Source of the DNA: an uncultured Rhodospirillales bacterium | GTDB lineage: Bacteria > Pseudomonadota > Alphaproteobacteria > Rhodospirillales > JABHCV01 | DNA length: 64,000 nucleotides | NCBI GenBank assembly: GCA_938092065.1 | Contig: CALKND010000016.1 | Span: 1 to 64,000 of the forward strand | Direction of reading: 5' to 3' | Shown: positions 1 through 8,878 of the stretch, piece by piece | Layout: every line of letters begins with the position of its first letter | How positions within the stretch are numbered: the stretch's first letter is position 1 | Program-made: the position numbers and the translations under genes | Notes under the pieces: model-generated | Told to the model about the DNA's origin: nothing | Databases searched by the model: none | The model's input: the letters and a program-made list of their open reading frames with translations, nothing else

Positions 1-310
1 AATCTATAATTACTCATCTAACTTGGAGTAAAAAATAATAGATGGGGGGTGCTAAACCTCAACGACCCTTGCTTCCTTAACTGGAAAAAAAATACACCCC
101 GATATTTTTTATGGGAACTGACCCTTACACACATTATCCAAGTGTTTATCTGCCTGACCCGAATAGAACCTCACACTAACCTATGAGGTTCCTTCTTCTC
201 CTACTTCCACCAATTAACACCCTGCCTAACGACCACAGAGGGTCGCACAGACGCATTACTTTGCCAGGTGGTGCGATAGGGTCAGTTGGGGAAGATAATA
301 CTAGATTTGT
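1..310. other. Non-coding flank of the integrase gene with inverted repeats
   Basis: No credible coding region is seen here. The stretch lies beyond the 3' end of the integrase. It holds a perfect 9-base inverted repeat (AACTGACCC at 116-124, GGGTCAGTT at 279-287), a second direct CTGACCC at 154-160, and a hairpin-like inverted repeat (GAACCTCA at 166-173, TGAGGTTC at 184-191) without a clean T tract. Such repeats beside an integrase can be arm-type or core recombination sites, but that is inference; the sequence to the left is not available. Confidence 0.4.
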
Positions 311-1627
311 CTATATTGTTAGTTCATCTACAAAATCTAATGTTTCTGTATCATCATAGAAAGTTTGTATCATTTGCACGCTGGTTCGTGCGTTCCTTGC
401 TAAACTATGGATAGATAAGTTCTTCCCATATTTTAGACGGAAAGTGATGTAAGTATGCCGACAAGAATAAGGAACAAACTTCACTCCAAACTTATCTGTC
501 TCCACTCCTGCCTCTTTGATGACGGAAGAGAAACCCTCACGGAAATCTTGGATTAACTTTCCGTTGGAGTTGCAGAAAATAAATCTATCACCAGTTGGTT
601 CCTCATCTATTGAGATTAGATAATCTCTAAACCTCTCCAACGCTCTCCACGCAGTATATCTTCCAATCACCTTTGCAGAACGAGTGGAACCTTTATCAAC
701 TTTGGATAGGGTTTGGTCTATCTCAATCACGCAGACCTTTTCACCTAACTTATTCTTCGTAAAAGAAACATCACCCCAACGAATACTTCTTGCTTCACCA
801 ACTCGTAATCCTGTGTTGCAGAGAAACAAAATATAACACCTCAACATATGTCTATGACGCACAATCCTTTTGTCTGGTGCGCCATTATCTTTGTGTTTTC
901 CTACACTAAGATATTTATTCGTTCTCATATACCGCACCAAAGTTCGGTATTGGTCTATTGAAAATGCTTCTCTGCGATTTTTGATTTTACCAGATGCTTT
1001 GTGTCTCCATTCGTGTGCTCCACCTTTGTAATAATCTCTTGCCGAACACCAACGAAGGAACTGACGAAAATAGTTTATTTCATTTTTGAGAGTAGAGTTT
1101 GCAACGCTGTCTTTGTAGTGTTGTCTATATTTGTTTTTTTTGCGTTTGGTGCTCTTTGCAAAATCTCGTCTAAACTCCTCATATCCCTCCATATCTCTAT
1201 CGGTGATATTTTCTAAATCTTTGGAACCAACATACTCTCGCCAGTAAATGTCTATGCTCTTACGATAGTTGCGTAGGATGTTTTTAGAATATCCATTCAT
1301 CTTTTTATGCATATTTTCCTCATAGTTTTTGAGGAACCTATCCATCGCTGATGCAACACTTACAGGTTTCACATTTTGACCCTGTTTTTGTCGTAACTCT
1401 ATTTCTGCGTGTTTTTTGTATGCGAGGGGTTTTGCTTTGTCGTAATCATCAGTTCGTAAAGAACCAACAACTCTGCGTTGTTTGTTTGCCAGTTCTGGTT
1501 TGATGATACGAGATTTATGATAATAAATGCGTCTTTCATTTTGGAAAGTTCGCAAACAAAGTTCCAAAAGAATGTTGCCATTCTCGTCACTCTGTAAAGT
1601 TTCAATCTTTTCTTCTGTGTATCTCAT
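311..1627 (-). CDS. Tyrosine recombinase / phage-type integrase
   Basis: A 438-residue protein of the site-specific tyrosine recombinase family, which cuts and rejoins DNA at attachment sites. The N-terminal half (about residues 80-220) looks like the SAM-like core-binding domain. The C-terminal catalytic domain shows the box I arginine in TGLRVGEA, the box II arginine in YSCRHTYIT, and a C-terminal tyrosine in IQTFYDD. In box II the usual first histidine is replaced by tyrosine, and the later H/W position is changed (LARNARTSVQ). The same pattern (YSLRHTYAT, LAKNMGTSV) is typical of a divergent integrase subfamily in alphaproteobacteria, so the enzyme is probably intact. The start ATG at 1627 has no strong ribosome site. 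Base composition is AT-rich compared with the cell-wall genes. It is the only mobile-element gene visible; the element, if any, would extend to the left. Confidence 0.9.
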   Translation of the reverse strand: MRYTEEKIETLQSDENGNILLELCLRTFQNERRIYYHKSRIIKPELANKQRRVVGSLRTDDYDKAKPLAYKKHAEIELRQKQGQNVKPVSVASAMDRFLKNYEENMHKKMNGYSKNILRNYRKSIDIYWREYVGSKDLENITDRDMEGYEEFRRDFAKSTKRKKNKYRQHYKDSVANSTLKNEINYFRQFLRWCSARDYYKGGAHEWRHKASGKIKNRREAFSIDQYRTLVRYMRTNKYLSVGKHKDNGAPDKRIVRHRHMLRCYILFLCNTGLRVGEARSIRWGDVSFTKNKLGEKVCVIEIDQTLSKVDKGSTRSAKVIGRYTAWRALERFRDYLISIDEEPTGDRFIFCNSNGKLIQDFREGFSSVIKEAGVETDKFGVKFVPYSCRHTYITFRLKYGKNLSIHSLARNARTSVQMIQTFYDDTETLDFVDELTI

Positions 1628-2313
1628 CAGTAATCATAATAACATATGATACACCTTTGATACACCAATAATATCATTTTATGTAAGTATATGATTTATA
1701 TGGTATTTTATTGCTTACTCAGTCAATCCAAAACTGCCATTTTTTCTCAGAAGTCAATGTTTCTAATACGTTTTCAGTTTTCAATCTTTTTACACCCATA
1801 CTACAATAAACGTAGGTTTGGTGTTGATTTAGTAATTGTATGTTACCGCAAAATATAATTTTGATACACTTATAATATAGTAGTATCTGCCTTACTTTTA
1901 GAAGCGAACATCAATCGTATAAAATTGATAAATCATCTATTAGCCATAAGTTAACATTAGAAATAAATTAGTTGTAAACTTTCATCTATTTTAGAGTATT
2001 GGTTAGCTAATCCGACATGTCACCATCATACGTTAAGGGCCAATTACAGAAGATAGTGTAAAAAGACACATCGGTAGCGGGCCCCTTTGGGCTTTATAGC
2101 AAGCTCACAAAAATTTTTATCACTGGCTTTAGGGTTAGACACGAAAGAATGCTGTTTCTAAGCTGTAATATGTGATTAGGAGCTAAAAGATAAGATGTAA
2201 GACTTTGCTCATGGAGTGGCAGTTGTAGCCAAAAATCTTATACAGACTTGTTTAAACAGTCTGTTGCAGCTTATTTTGTACAAGGCTATTTGAAACTAAG
2301 ATTAGGAAAATTA
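1628..2313. other. AT-rich intergenic region upstream of the integrase
   Basis: About 690 bases without a supported gene, strongly AT-rich, lying between the divergent integrase and the djlA-like gene. It contains three copies of a TGATACAC repeat (listed separately) and a short G/C-rich hairpin-like patch near 2078-2097 (GGGCCCCTTTGGGC). No tRNA or other RNA gene was recognised. It presumably holds promoters for both divergent genes and possibly the right attachment site. Confidence 0.35.
1647..1870. repeat. TGATACAC[C/T] repeats next to the integrase start
   Basis: TGATACACC occurs at 1647-1655 and again at 1658-1666, an 11-base period, about one helical turn. A third copy, TGATACACT, lies at 1862-1870. 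The first pair starts 20 bases upstream of the integrase start codon. Tandem short repeats in this position fit arm-type recombinase sites or an operator for integrase control; the sequence cannot decide which. Confidence 0.4.
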
Positions 2314-3060
2314 ATGAGTGTCTGGGGCAAGGTTATTGGTGGTGTTGCCGGATTTGCACTTGTGGGGCCGCTGGGTGCACTGATTGGTATCTATGCGGGC
2401 CATAAAATGGACAAAGCTCGTGAGGGTGAGCCGAATTTTGTTGGTTCTAGTGATGCAGACCAGCAAACACGTCAAGTGGCTTTTACTATGGCAGTGATTG
2501 TTCTAAGCGCTAAGATGGCTAAGGCTGATGGTGTTGTTACCCGTGAAGAGGTCGAGGCTTTTAAGCGTGTTTTTCACATACCCCCTGAAGAAATGAGCAG
2601 CGTGGGCAAGTTGTTTGACGCGGCACGAGATGATTCGCAAGGCTTTGAGCCTTATGCGGAGCAGGTTGCCCAAATGTTTGCTCGTGAACCAGTAGTTCTG
2701 GAAGAACTACTGGGTGGGCTATTTCATATAGCCCGTGCTGATGGTGTTGTGCACCCAGCGGAACTGGATTTTCTAGCCAGAGTATCAGTAATTTTTGGTT
2801 TCTCCGAACGAGACTTTGAACGTCTACGCGCCAGTTATAACACCAAGGGAAAAACCAATTCTTATGAAATCCTTGGTGTTCAGTCCGATGCCACAGATAG
2901 TGAGGTAAAAAAGGCCTATCGTAAGTTAATAGTTGAAAATCACCCTGACAAATTGATGGCGCAGGGCCTGCCTCAGGAATTCATCGATCTAGCCAATGAG
3001 AAAATGGTGGCTATCAACTCTGCTTATGGCACTATTAAGAAGAAACGTGGATTAAAATAA
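2314..3060 (+). CDS. DjlA-like co-chaperone: TerB domain plus C-terminal J domain
   Basis: A 248-residue protein. The start used is ATG 2314, preceded by AGGAAA; an ATG further upstream at 2248 would add 22 residues that do not look like the family. Residues 8-30 form a glycine-rich hydrophobic segment (VIGGVAGFALVGPLGALIG) like the membrane anchor of DjlA. The middle (about 55-170) is an acidic, helical TerB-like domain with two 'ADGV' loops. The C-terminal J domain carries the HPD motif (VENHPDKLM) needed to stimulate DnaK ATPase. It ends one base before the amidase start, so the two are co-transcribed. The arrangement djlA-like, amidase, rnpB upstream of mraZ is familiar in alphaproteobacteria. 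Confidence 0.88.
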   Translation: MSVWGKVIGGVAGFALVGPLGALIGIYAGHKMDKAREGEPNFVGSSDADQQTRQVAFTMAVIVLSAKMAKADGVVTREEVEAFKRVFHIPPEEMSSVGKLFDAARDDSQGFEPYAEQVAQMFAREPVVLEELLGGLFHIARADGVVHPAELDFLARVSVIFGFSERDFERLRASYNTKGKTNSYEILGVQSDATDSEVKKAYRKLIVENHPDKLMAQGLPQEFIDLANEKMVAINSAYGTIKKKRGLK

Positions 3061-3723
3061 GTGGAATATTGTGCATCTACAAACCATGACGAGAGGCCGC
3101 CGGGGACTGTCATAGATATGCTAGTGCTCCATTATACTGGAATGGAAAGTGCCAACGATGCCATAAAAAGGCTATGTGATCCTCAAGCAAAAGTAAGCGC
3201 CCATTATTTGGTGCATAAAGATGGCCGCATAATACAACTGGTAGGAGAAGAGCGCAGAGCATGGCATGCGGGTGTTGCCTTTTGGCGGGGTTATACAGAT
3301 ATCAATTCACGTTCTATTGGGGTCGAGATAGTTAACTCCGGACATGAATTTGGACTAAAGCCATTTCCTGAAAAACAGATGGCTTCTCTGGAAACACTGG
3401 TTTTAGATATTCTTAAGCGCCATCCTATCCCAAAGCGCAATGTAGTTGGTCATTCAGATGTAGCCCCCCGCCGCAAAACGGATCCGGGTGAATTGTTCGA
3501 TTGGTTCCGGTTGTATAAATGCGGTATTGGCATTTGGCCTAAAAATGGGATGGCTAAAAGTATGAATGATCAACAAGCAGGAATTTTACTGCGAGACTTT
3601 GGTTATGAGATTGATGACTTGGGTAAAACCCTGGAAGCTTTTCAACGCCGTTTTCGGCCGATTGAAATCAATGGCAAGCTTGATAGTGAGACAGTGCAAT
3701 TATTAAGTGGTCTTCAGAAGTAA
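3061..3723 (+). CDS. N-acetylmuramoyl-L-alanine amidase (AmpD/AmiD type)
   Basis: A 220-residue Amidase_2-family zinc hydrolase that cuts the bond between N-acetylmuramic acid and the stem peptide. Zinc ligands are visible as the histidine in LHYTGM, the histidine in VVGHSDVAP, and the aspartate in RKTDPGELF. A C-terminal stretch (about 170-218) resembles a peptidoglycan-binding helical domain (GILLRDFGYEID ... AFQRRFRP). The start is a GTG directly after the TAA of the co-chaperone gene, so translation is likely coupled. No signal peptide is seen, which favours a cytoplasmic AmpD-like recycling role over a periplasmic one. The exact substrate (anhydro-muropeptide or intact wall) is not decided by sequence. 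Confidence 0.88.
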   Translation: MEYCASTNHDERPPGTVIDMLVLHYTGMESANDAIKRLCDPQAKVSAHYLVHKDGRIIQLVGEERRAWHAGVAFWRGYTDINSRSIGVEIVNSGHEFGLKPFPEKQMASLETLVLDILKRHPIPKRNVVGHSDVAPRRKTDPGELFDWFRLYKCGIGIWPKNGMAKSMNDQQAGILLRDFGYEIDDLGKTLEAFQRRFRPIEINGKLDSETVQLLSGLQK

Positions 3724-4037
3724 CTTTTTACTAAAGATAAAGAAATTTTTTTGAAAACATCCTGATGTTTTAAACGCCAAAATAGGCCTGAATCTTTGAT
3801 AGAATGCAGGTGTTTTTAGAGCAAGCATCTGCAGCTATCAATTAAACATCCATAACTTTGCGCTCTGGCTTGCAATTAATGAAAAGACTGGTCGTTCTAT
3901 CGGGCTTGCTCGGCTATGAATTGTGCTAAGCTTTAACTTGCAAATTGATTAATAGGTAATTAGTACACGGATAAATCATTTAGGTTTTGCATTCGTGTTA
4001 AATTCATCACACATTAACTTAGCCGCAGACGGGGGAC
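3724..4037. other. Intergenic region between amidase and rnpB
   Basis: No gene is supported. A small perfect inverted repeat, AAAACAT at 3754-3760 and ATGTTTT at 3765-3771, lies 30 bases after the amidase stop. It is AT-rich and at best a weak terminator. The rest is AT-rich leader ahead of the rnpB promoter. Confidence 0.3.
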
Positions 4038-4067
4038 TTGACCGCTTGTTTATTGTCATGGGATAAA
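4038..4067 (+). promoter_or_regulatory. Predicted rnpB promoter
   Basis: A -35 box TTGACC at 4038-4043 is followed after 18 bases by GATAAA at 4062-4067. This places the transcription start at about 4073, which coincides with the first base of the P1 helix of RNase P RNA. The agreement between promoter position and RNA 5' end supports both calls. Confidence 0.6.
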
Positions 4068-4071
4068 TGTG

Positions 4072-4455
<384 letters not shown>

Positions 4456-4535
4456 CTTCTTCTTCAGAAATTTTCTCGATTTTCCAATAGTGAATTAAAG
4501 TAGTATAAAAAGAAATTTATGAAGGAACATTGTGC

Positions 4536-7019
4536 ATGGCTCGAAACTGGGAAAAAAGAGCTAATAAGGCCAAGCAAAAAAATAAAAGTTCAAAGGAAGT
4601 CTTGCAAAACGTCCCTGAGAAACTTCAGGCTCTGCTATCACAGGCAATGAGAGACCATCAGGTTGGTCTGCTCGATCAGGCGATAATATCCTACCGGCAA
4701 ATTCTTAACTTGATGCCCAGCTATGCCGATGCCAATCATTTGCTTGGTGTCGCACTGCATCAAAGCGGTGAGCTTGAAGAGGGCGTGAGCCTGATTAAGA
4801 AAGCCATAAAGTATGTTCCTAGCAGACCCGCTTTCCATAGTAATCTTGGCAACGTCCTCAAAGATATGGAATGTTGGGAGGAAGCCATTGGCAGCTTTCG
4901 TAAGGCACTCGTTCTGGACCCTCAATACGTAAGCGCTCATATAAATATTGGTAATGTCTTGAACCAGATGGGTCGCTACGATGAGTCTGGCCCACACTTA
5001 CTCAAGTCGTTAAAGTTGAATCCTAATTTACCAGAGGTCCACAATAATCTCGGCCTGATGTACCATGAAGGAAAAAATCTTCTGGACGAGGCAATTGAAA
5101 GTTTTACTAGGGCACTTTCTTTATCCCCAAATTTCTCGGAGGCTCATTACAACCTAGGTAATGCCTATAGCGCGCAGGGCCGCCTGGATGAGGCCTTGGC
5201 TAGTTATAGCGAGGCCTTACACATTAACCCAAATTACGTTACAGCTCATGGCAATCTGGGTAATGTTTATAAAAAGCAAAACCGCTTTAAAGATGCTCTC
5301 GACTGCTACAATAAAGCCCTGAGTATTGATCCTACTTTTGAAAAAATCTACTACAACATGGGTCTCTTGCATTTGAGCAATGGGCAAGCAACTGATGCAT
5401 TTAATTGCTTGCGACGTGCAGCTAAAAGTAGCCCTGAGGATGGCCTCTTGTGGACAGCTTGGGCAGATAGTCTTGTCTCCTACACTTTTGATACATTAGA
5501 TGAAGATCTGCTCGATGATTTGAACAAACTTCTTGACCATGTAATGGTATCGCCAAGGGGACTTGCCTCCTCAATACTAAGGGTGCTGAAACATTTGCCT
5601 GAATTTCTTAGGGTAATGGCGTTGACTCTTGAGGACCCCGAAGTGAAATCACTAATCTACAAGGAATTAGCGGGAAGCCTGTCAAAAATACCTTTGCTGA
5701 TCAAATTAATGGGCTTGTGCACTTTTGATGATTTTAATACTGAGAGAATTTTCACGAACCTGCGTAAGGCGATGATCCTGCAATTGCCAGATTGCGACGT
5801 AAATAGCTTACCCTTTAGTGCAGCACTGGCTCTTAATTGCTTTACTAACGAATACGTTTTTATTTGTACCGATGAAGAAAAATATGCCGTTGGAGAGCTT
5901 GAAACAAAGATCGCAAAAGTGCTTGAGGATGGAAACCCTGTGCCCGCACTCTGGGTTGCTGCTCTGGGAGCTTATCGAGCTCTGCACACATACCCTTGGG
6001 TAGATAGCTTGTTGAAGTGCGAATGGTCAGAAGAAATCAATATTCTGCTCAACCGTCAAGTAACACAGCCAAGAGAAGAGCAAGTTTTGGCAGCAAAGAT
6101 GCTCTCGCTCAGCAACATCACTGATGGCGTATCTATAGCTGTTCGTGAACAGTACGAATCCAACCCTTATCCGCGTTGGATAAAGTTGGGAAGCCCTCAA
6201 AAAGGACAGCCCATTGACCAAGTGATGCGGGATATTCAGTTGCCTGTGATTCCAGACAAAGGTGATTTTCAGAAAAATCCTGAAATTCTTATTGCCGGTT
6301 GTGGTACCGGCCAACAATCGATCACTGCCGCTCTCAGATTCGCTAATTCAAAAGTCACAGCTGTTGATTTAAGTCTGACTAGCTTGGCCTATGCAGCAAG
6401 AAAAACTTATGAATTAGGGGTCAAAAATATTGATTATGCCCAAGGTGATATTCTTGAGCTGGAAACTATGGAACGCCAATTTGATGTTATTGAATGCACT
6501 GGGGTGCTTCACCATCTCCACGATCCTATAGCGGGTTGGCGGGTTCTACTTAACCTCTTGCGCCCAGGCGGCTTATTGAAAGTTGCACTTTATAGCCAGA
6601 TTGCTCGTCGTTCAGTAACCTTGGCCCGGGCCATAATCAGCGAGAAGAACTATCCTACAACTGGCGACGGCATACGTGATTGCCGCCGTGAACTTGCCAG
6701 CATGCCAAAAAGTGCAAGTTTAGATTTTTCCGGAATCCTAAAGTCAAGCGACTTCTATTCCATGAGTGGATGTCGTGACCTTCTATTTCACGTAAAAGAA
6801 CACCAATTTACTATACCACAGATAGAAGATAACTTGCGTGATCTTGGTCTTGAATTTTTGGGGTTTGAAATAGCCGATCAGACGATTTTAAGGAAATTTA
6901 GGACAAATTCTCCAAAATACGAGTCACTAGCATCCCTAAGCTCATGGCACCACTTCGAACTGGCCAACCCAGATACCTTCGGTGGCATGTATCAGTTCTG
7001 GTGTCGCAAAAAAGCCTAA
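4536..7019 (+). CDS. TPR-repeat protein with C-terminal SAM methyltransferase domain
   Basis: An 827-residue two-part protein. After a lysine-rich N-terminus (residues 1-22), about eight tetratricopeptide repeats cover residues 30-305, with typical 'A..NLGN.....G..DEA...Y..AL...P' signatures. A poorly conserved middle (about 310-540) follows. The last part contains a class I methyltransferase fold: the SAM loop GCGTG near residue 588, the acidic AVDLS, and the VIECTGVLHHLHDP and LLRPGGLLK segments. The ATG at 4536 has AAGGA nine bases upstream; a TTG two codons earlier is less likely. Such fusions are common in marine alphaproteobacteria, and the substrate is unknown. It sits alone between rnpB and mraZ, interrupting the more usual direct neighbourhood. 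Confidence 0.85.
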   Translation: MARNWEKRANKAKQKNKSSKEVLQNVPEKLQALLSQAMRDHQVGLLDQAIISYRQILNLMPSYADANHLLGVALHQSGELEEGVSLIKKAIKYVPSRPAFHSNLGNVLKDMECWEEAIGSFRKALVLDPQYVSAHINIGNVLNQMGRYDESGPHLLKSLKLNPNLPEVHNNLGLMYHEGKNLLDEAIESFTRALSLSPNFSEAHYNLGNAYSAQGRLDEALASYSEALHINPNYVTAHGNLGNVYKKQNRFKDALDCYNKALSIDPTFEKIYYNMGLLHLSNGQATDAFNCLRRAAKSSPEDGLLWTAWADSLVSYTFDTLDEDLLDDLNKLLDHVMVSPRGLASSILRVLKHLPEFLRVMALTLEDPEVKSLIYKELAGSLSKIPLLIKLMGLCTFDDFNTERIFTNLRKAMILQLPDCDVNSLPFSAALALNCFTNEYVFICTDEEKYAVGELETKIAKVLEDGNPVPALWVAALGAYRALHTYPWVDSLLKCEWSEEINILLNRQVTQPREEQVLAAKMLSLSNITDGVSIAVREQYESNPYPRWIKLGSPQKGQPIDQVMRDIQLPVIPDKGDFQKNPEILIAGCGTGQQSITAALRFANSKVTAVDLSLTSLAYAARKTYELGVKNIDYAQGDILELETMERQFDVIECTGVLHHLHDPIAGWRVLLNLLRPGGLLKVALYSQIARRSVTLARAIISEKNYPTTGDGIRDCRRELASMPKSASLDFSGILKSSDFYSMSGCRDLLFHVKEHQFTIPQIEDNLRDLGLEFLGFEIADQTILRKFRTNSPKYESLASLSSWHHFELANPDTFGGMYQFWCRKKA

Positions 7020-7220
7020 CAAACTTGTACTTGTCTATTTATTCTACTAGAGAGCGTTTTTAATTCCCTCCTGAGCAATTTAAGACATCTCATGGCTTTG
7101 CTATTTGGCAAGCAACTGTAATTCATAGTCAAAAAAAAGCCCGCTTGTTCAAGAGATAAATTCTAGAAGCATTTTTTTTATATGTTTCTTCCCACGTAAA
7201 CACTTTGTTAAGCCTATAAA

Positions 7221-7275
7221 ACCCATAATCTGCCATTGCTTCCCACATATTCCCATGGTATCCCATGAGATCCCG
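7221..7275 (-). promoter_or_regulatory. MraZ operator: six phased TGGGN-type boxes
   Basis: Read on the minus strand, six five-base boxes recur at exactly 10-base steps: CGGGA (7271-7275), TGGGA (7261-7265), TGGGA (7251-7255), TGGGA (7241-7245), TGGCA (7231-7235) and TGGGT (7221-7225), each separated by 5 bases. Four match TGGGN fully and two have one mismatch. E. coli MraZ is known to bind direct TGGGN repeats with 5-base spacers upstream of its own gene, so this is the expected autoregulatory site of the dcw operon. It lies 126-180 bases ahead of the mraZ start. A TTGACA hexamer at 7328-7333 could be a -35 box, but no good -10 follows. Confidence 0.82.
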
Positions 7276-7400
7276 TCAAGAGCTATGGGAAAATCTTGGT
7301 TTTTGTGTGTTCGGATATTTGAACCTTTTGACAAACTGGGCAGGTTAAAATCTCAGGGAATATGTCGAGTAGGAAAGTAAAACGTTAGCGGGGGTCGAAG

Positions 7401-7871
7401 ATGACGCTCTTGATAGGCAGATACGTTAATAAAATTGACAAAAAAGGGCGAATTTCCGTTCCTAAACCTTTTCGTGATATTTTCGTACACGAGAACTTTT
7501 GTGGTGTGTATGTCTATCCTTCCATCCGTTTTAATAACATTGAAGCCTGTGGTGAAAGCTATTTTCGGGCGTTAACCCAACGCCTTGATGATAGTCTTGA
7601 AAAATTTTCCCCCGAACAGGATGATCTATTGATCGCTATTTTAGATAATGCTCACGCCCTTCCTTTCGACCCTGAAGGGCGTGTTGTGATTCCTACTGAA
7701 CTGCTTGAAATGGGTAATATTTCAGAAGAGGCTCGCTTCGTTGGACGTGCGGATTATTTTCAGATATGGGATCCCAAGTCACATGAAGAACACCGCCATC
7801 ATGGTTTGAGTCAAGCCCGCGCCCGGGCTGTCACCCTTCCAGCTCGGCGTGGTCCTGAGGGTAAAACCTGA
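7401..7871 (+). CDS. MraZ, transcriptional regulator of the division/cell-wall operon
   Basis: A 156-residue DNA-binding protein with two AbrB/SpoVT-like half-domains; the first holds the signature KIDKKGRISVPKPFR (about residues 12-26), the second FDPEGRVVIP (about 92-101). MraZ forms a ring-shaped oligomer that binds repeated TGGGN boxes and regulates the operon it heads. The matching box array is present upstream at 7221-7275. The ATG follows a G-rich region (GCGGGGGTCGAAG). It ends two bases before rsmH, so they share a transcript. Confidence 0.96.
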   Translation: MTLLIGRYVNKIDKKGRISVPKPFRDIFVHENFCGVYVYPSIRFNNIEACGESYFRALTQRLDDSLEKFSPEQDDLLIAILDNAHALPFDPEGRVVIPTELLEMGNISEEARFVGRADYFQIWDPKSHEEHRHHGLSQARARAVTLPARRGPEGKT

Positions 7872-7873
7872 TT

Positions 7874-8860
7874 ATGGCTGTTCCTACCAAAACTTTTACC
7901 CACACTCCTGTTTTACTCCGCGAGGTGCTTGAAGCCCTTGGTCCCCGCGATGGCGCAATTTATGTGGATGGTACTTTTGGAGCTGGTGGCTACTCAACAG
8001 CCATCCTGGAAGCTGCTGATTGTCATGTCTTTGGTATCGACCGTGACCCAATGGCACTCAAAACTGGCAAAGAGCTGGCAAAGAGGTTTCCGGGTCGTCT
8101 TTGTATTTTGGGTGGTTGTTATGGCGATATGGTCAATTTGTTAGCTAAAAGAGGTATAGACAAGGTCGACGGTGTCGCGTTGGATATTGGTGTTTCGTCA
8201 ATGCAAATAGATGATGCCGAGCGTGGTTTTTCCTTTCGCACCAACGGTCCTTTAGATATGCGAATGGGCATGCATGCGGACGCCACTGCTGCTGATGTGG
8301 TCAACACAATGAATGAGGATGACCTTACCCATATTATTTATGCATATGGAGATGAACGCGCATCGAGACGTATTGCCGCAGCTATTGTGAAGGATAGAGT
8401 TCGTGAGCCATTCACCACAACTAGCCAGTTGGCTGGCCTGATCCGTCGCATTGTTAAAAAATCTAAGGATGGAGTAGATCCTGCTACCAGAACTTTTCAG
8501 GCCTTGCGTATTTATGTTAATGACGAACTGGGTGAGCTTTCCCGGGGCCTTACGGCGGCGGAAAAACTTCTTAGCCCATGCGGACGCCTTGCTGTGGTTT
8601 CATTCCATTCCGGAGAAGATCGTAAGGTTAAGAAATTTTTACATAGCCGTTCAGGTCATGGGCCGCGTCAGTCGAGACATTTGCCAGAAGCAGCCTTTAG
8701 CGAACTGCCCCCGAGCTTTAGTTTGCTGAAGCGTGGCATCATCAAACCCTGCAAAGAAGAGATTGAAATTAATCCACGCGCACGATCGGCCAGGCTCAGG
8801 GCAGCGGAACGAAATGGTTCCCCATCTTGGCCTGGAGATTTTTCTGAAATAGCCGCTTAA
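7874..8860 (+). CDS. RsmH (MraW), 16S rRNA m4C1402 methyltransferase
   Basis: A 328-residue SAM-dependent enzyme that N4-methylates C1402 of 16S rRNA in the ribosomal P site. It begins with the family signature HTPVLLREVLEAL and the SAM loop DGTFGAGGYS (about residues 33-42), followed by FGIDRDP. DIGVSS and the ERGFSFRTNGPLDMRM block are diagnostic. The length is normal. It starts two bases after mraZ and is the second gene of the operon. Confidence 0.97.
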   Translation: MAVPTKTFTHTPVLLREVLEALGPRDGAIYVDGTFGAGGYSTAILEAADCHVFGIDRDPMALKTGKELAKRFPGRLCILGGCYGDMVNLLAKRGIDKVDGVALDIGVSSMQIDDAERGFSFRTNGPLDMRMGMHADATAADVVNTMNEDDLTHIIYAYGDERASRRIAAAIVKDRVREPFTTTSQLAGLIRRIVKKSKDGVDPATRTFQALRIYVNDELGELSRGLTAAEKLLSPCGRLAVVSFHSGEDRKVKKFLHSRSGHGPRQSRHLPEAAFSELPPSFSLLKRGIIKPCKEEIEINPRARSARLRAAERNGSPSWPGDFSEIAA

Positions 8861-8878
8861 AAAAGAGGGAGGAAAAAC

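Noticed and set aside
2040-2110. Possible tRNA or tmRNA fragment as the integrase target
   Set aside because: The G/C-rich patch GGGCCCCTTTGGGC forms only a four- to five-pair stem; no T-arm or acceptor pattern was found.
7149-7334. A 61-codon minus-strand frame upstream of mraZ
   Set aside because: It spans the MraZ box array and has no ribosome site or family features; the phased boxes explain this stretch better.
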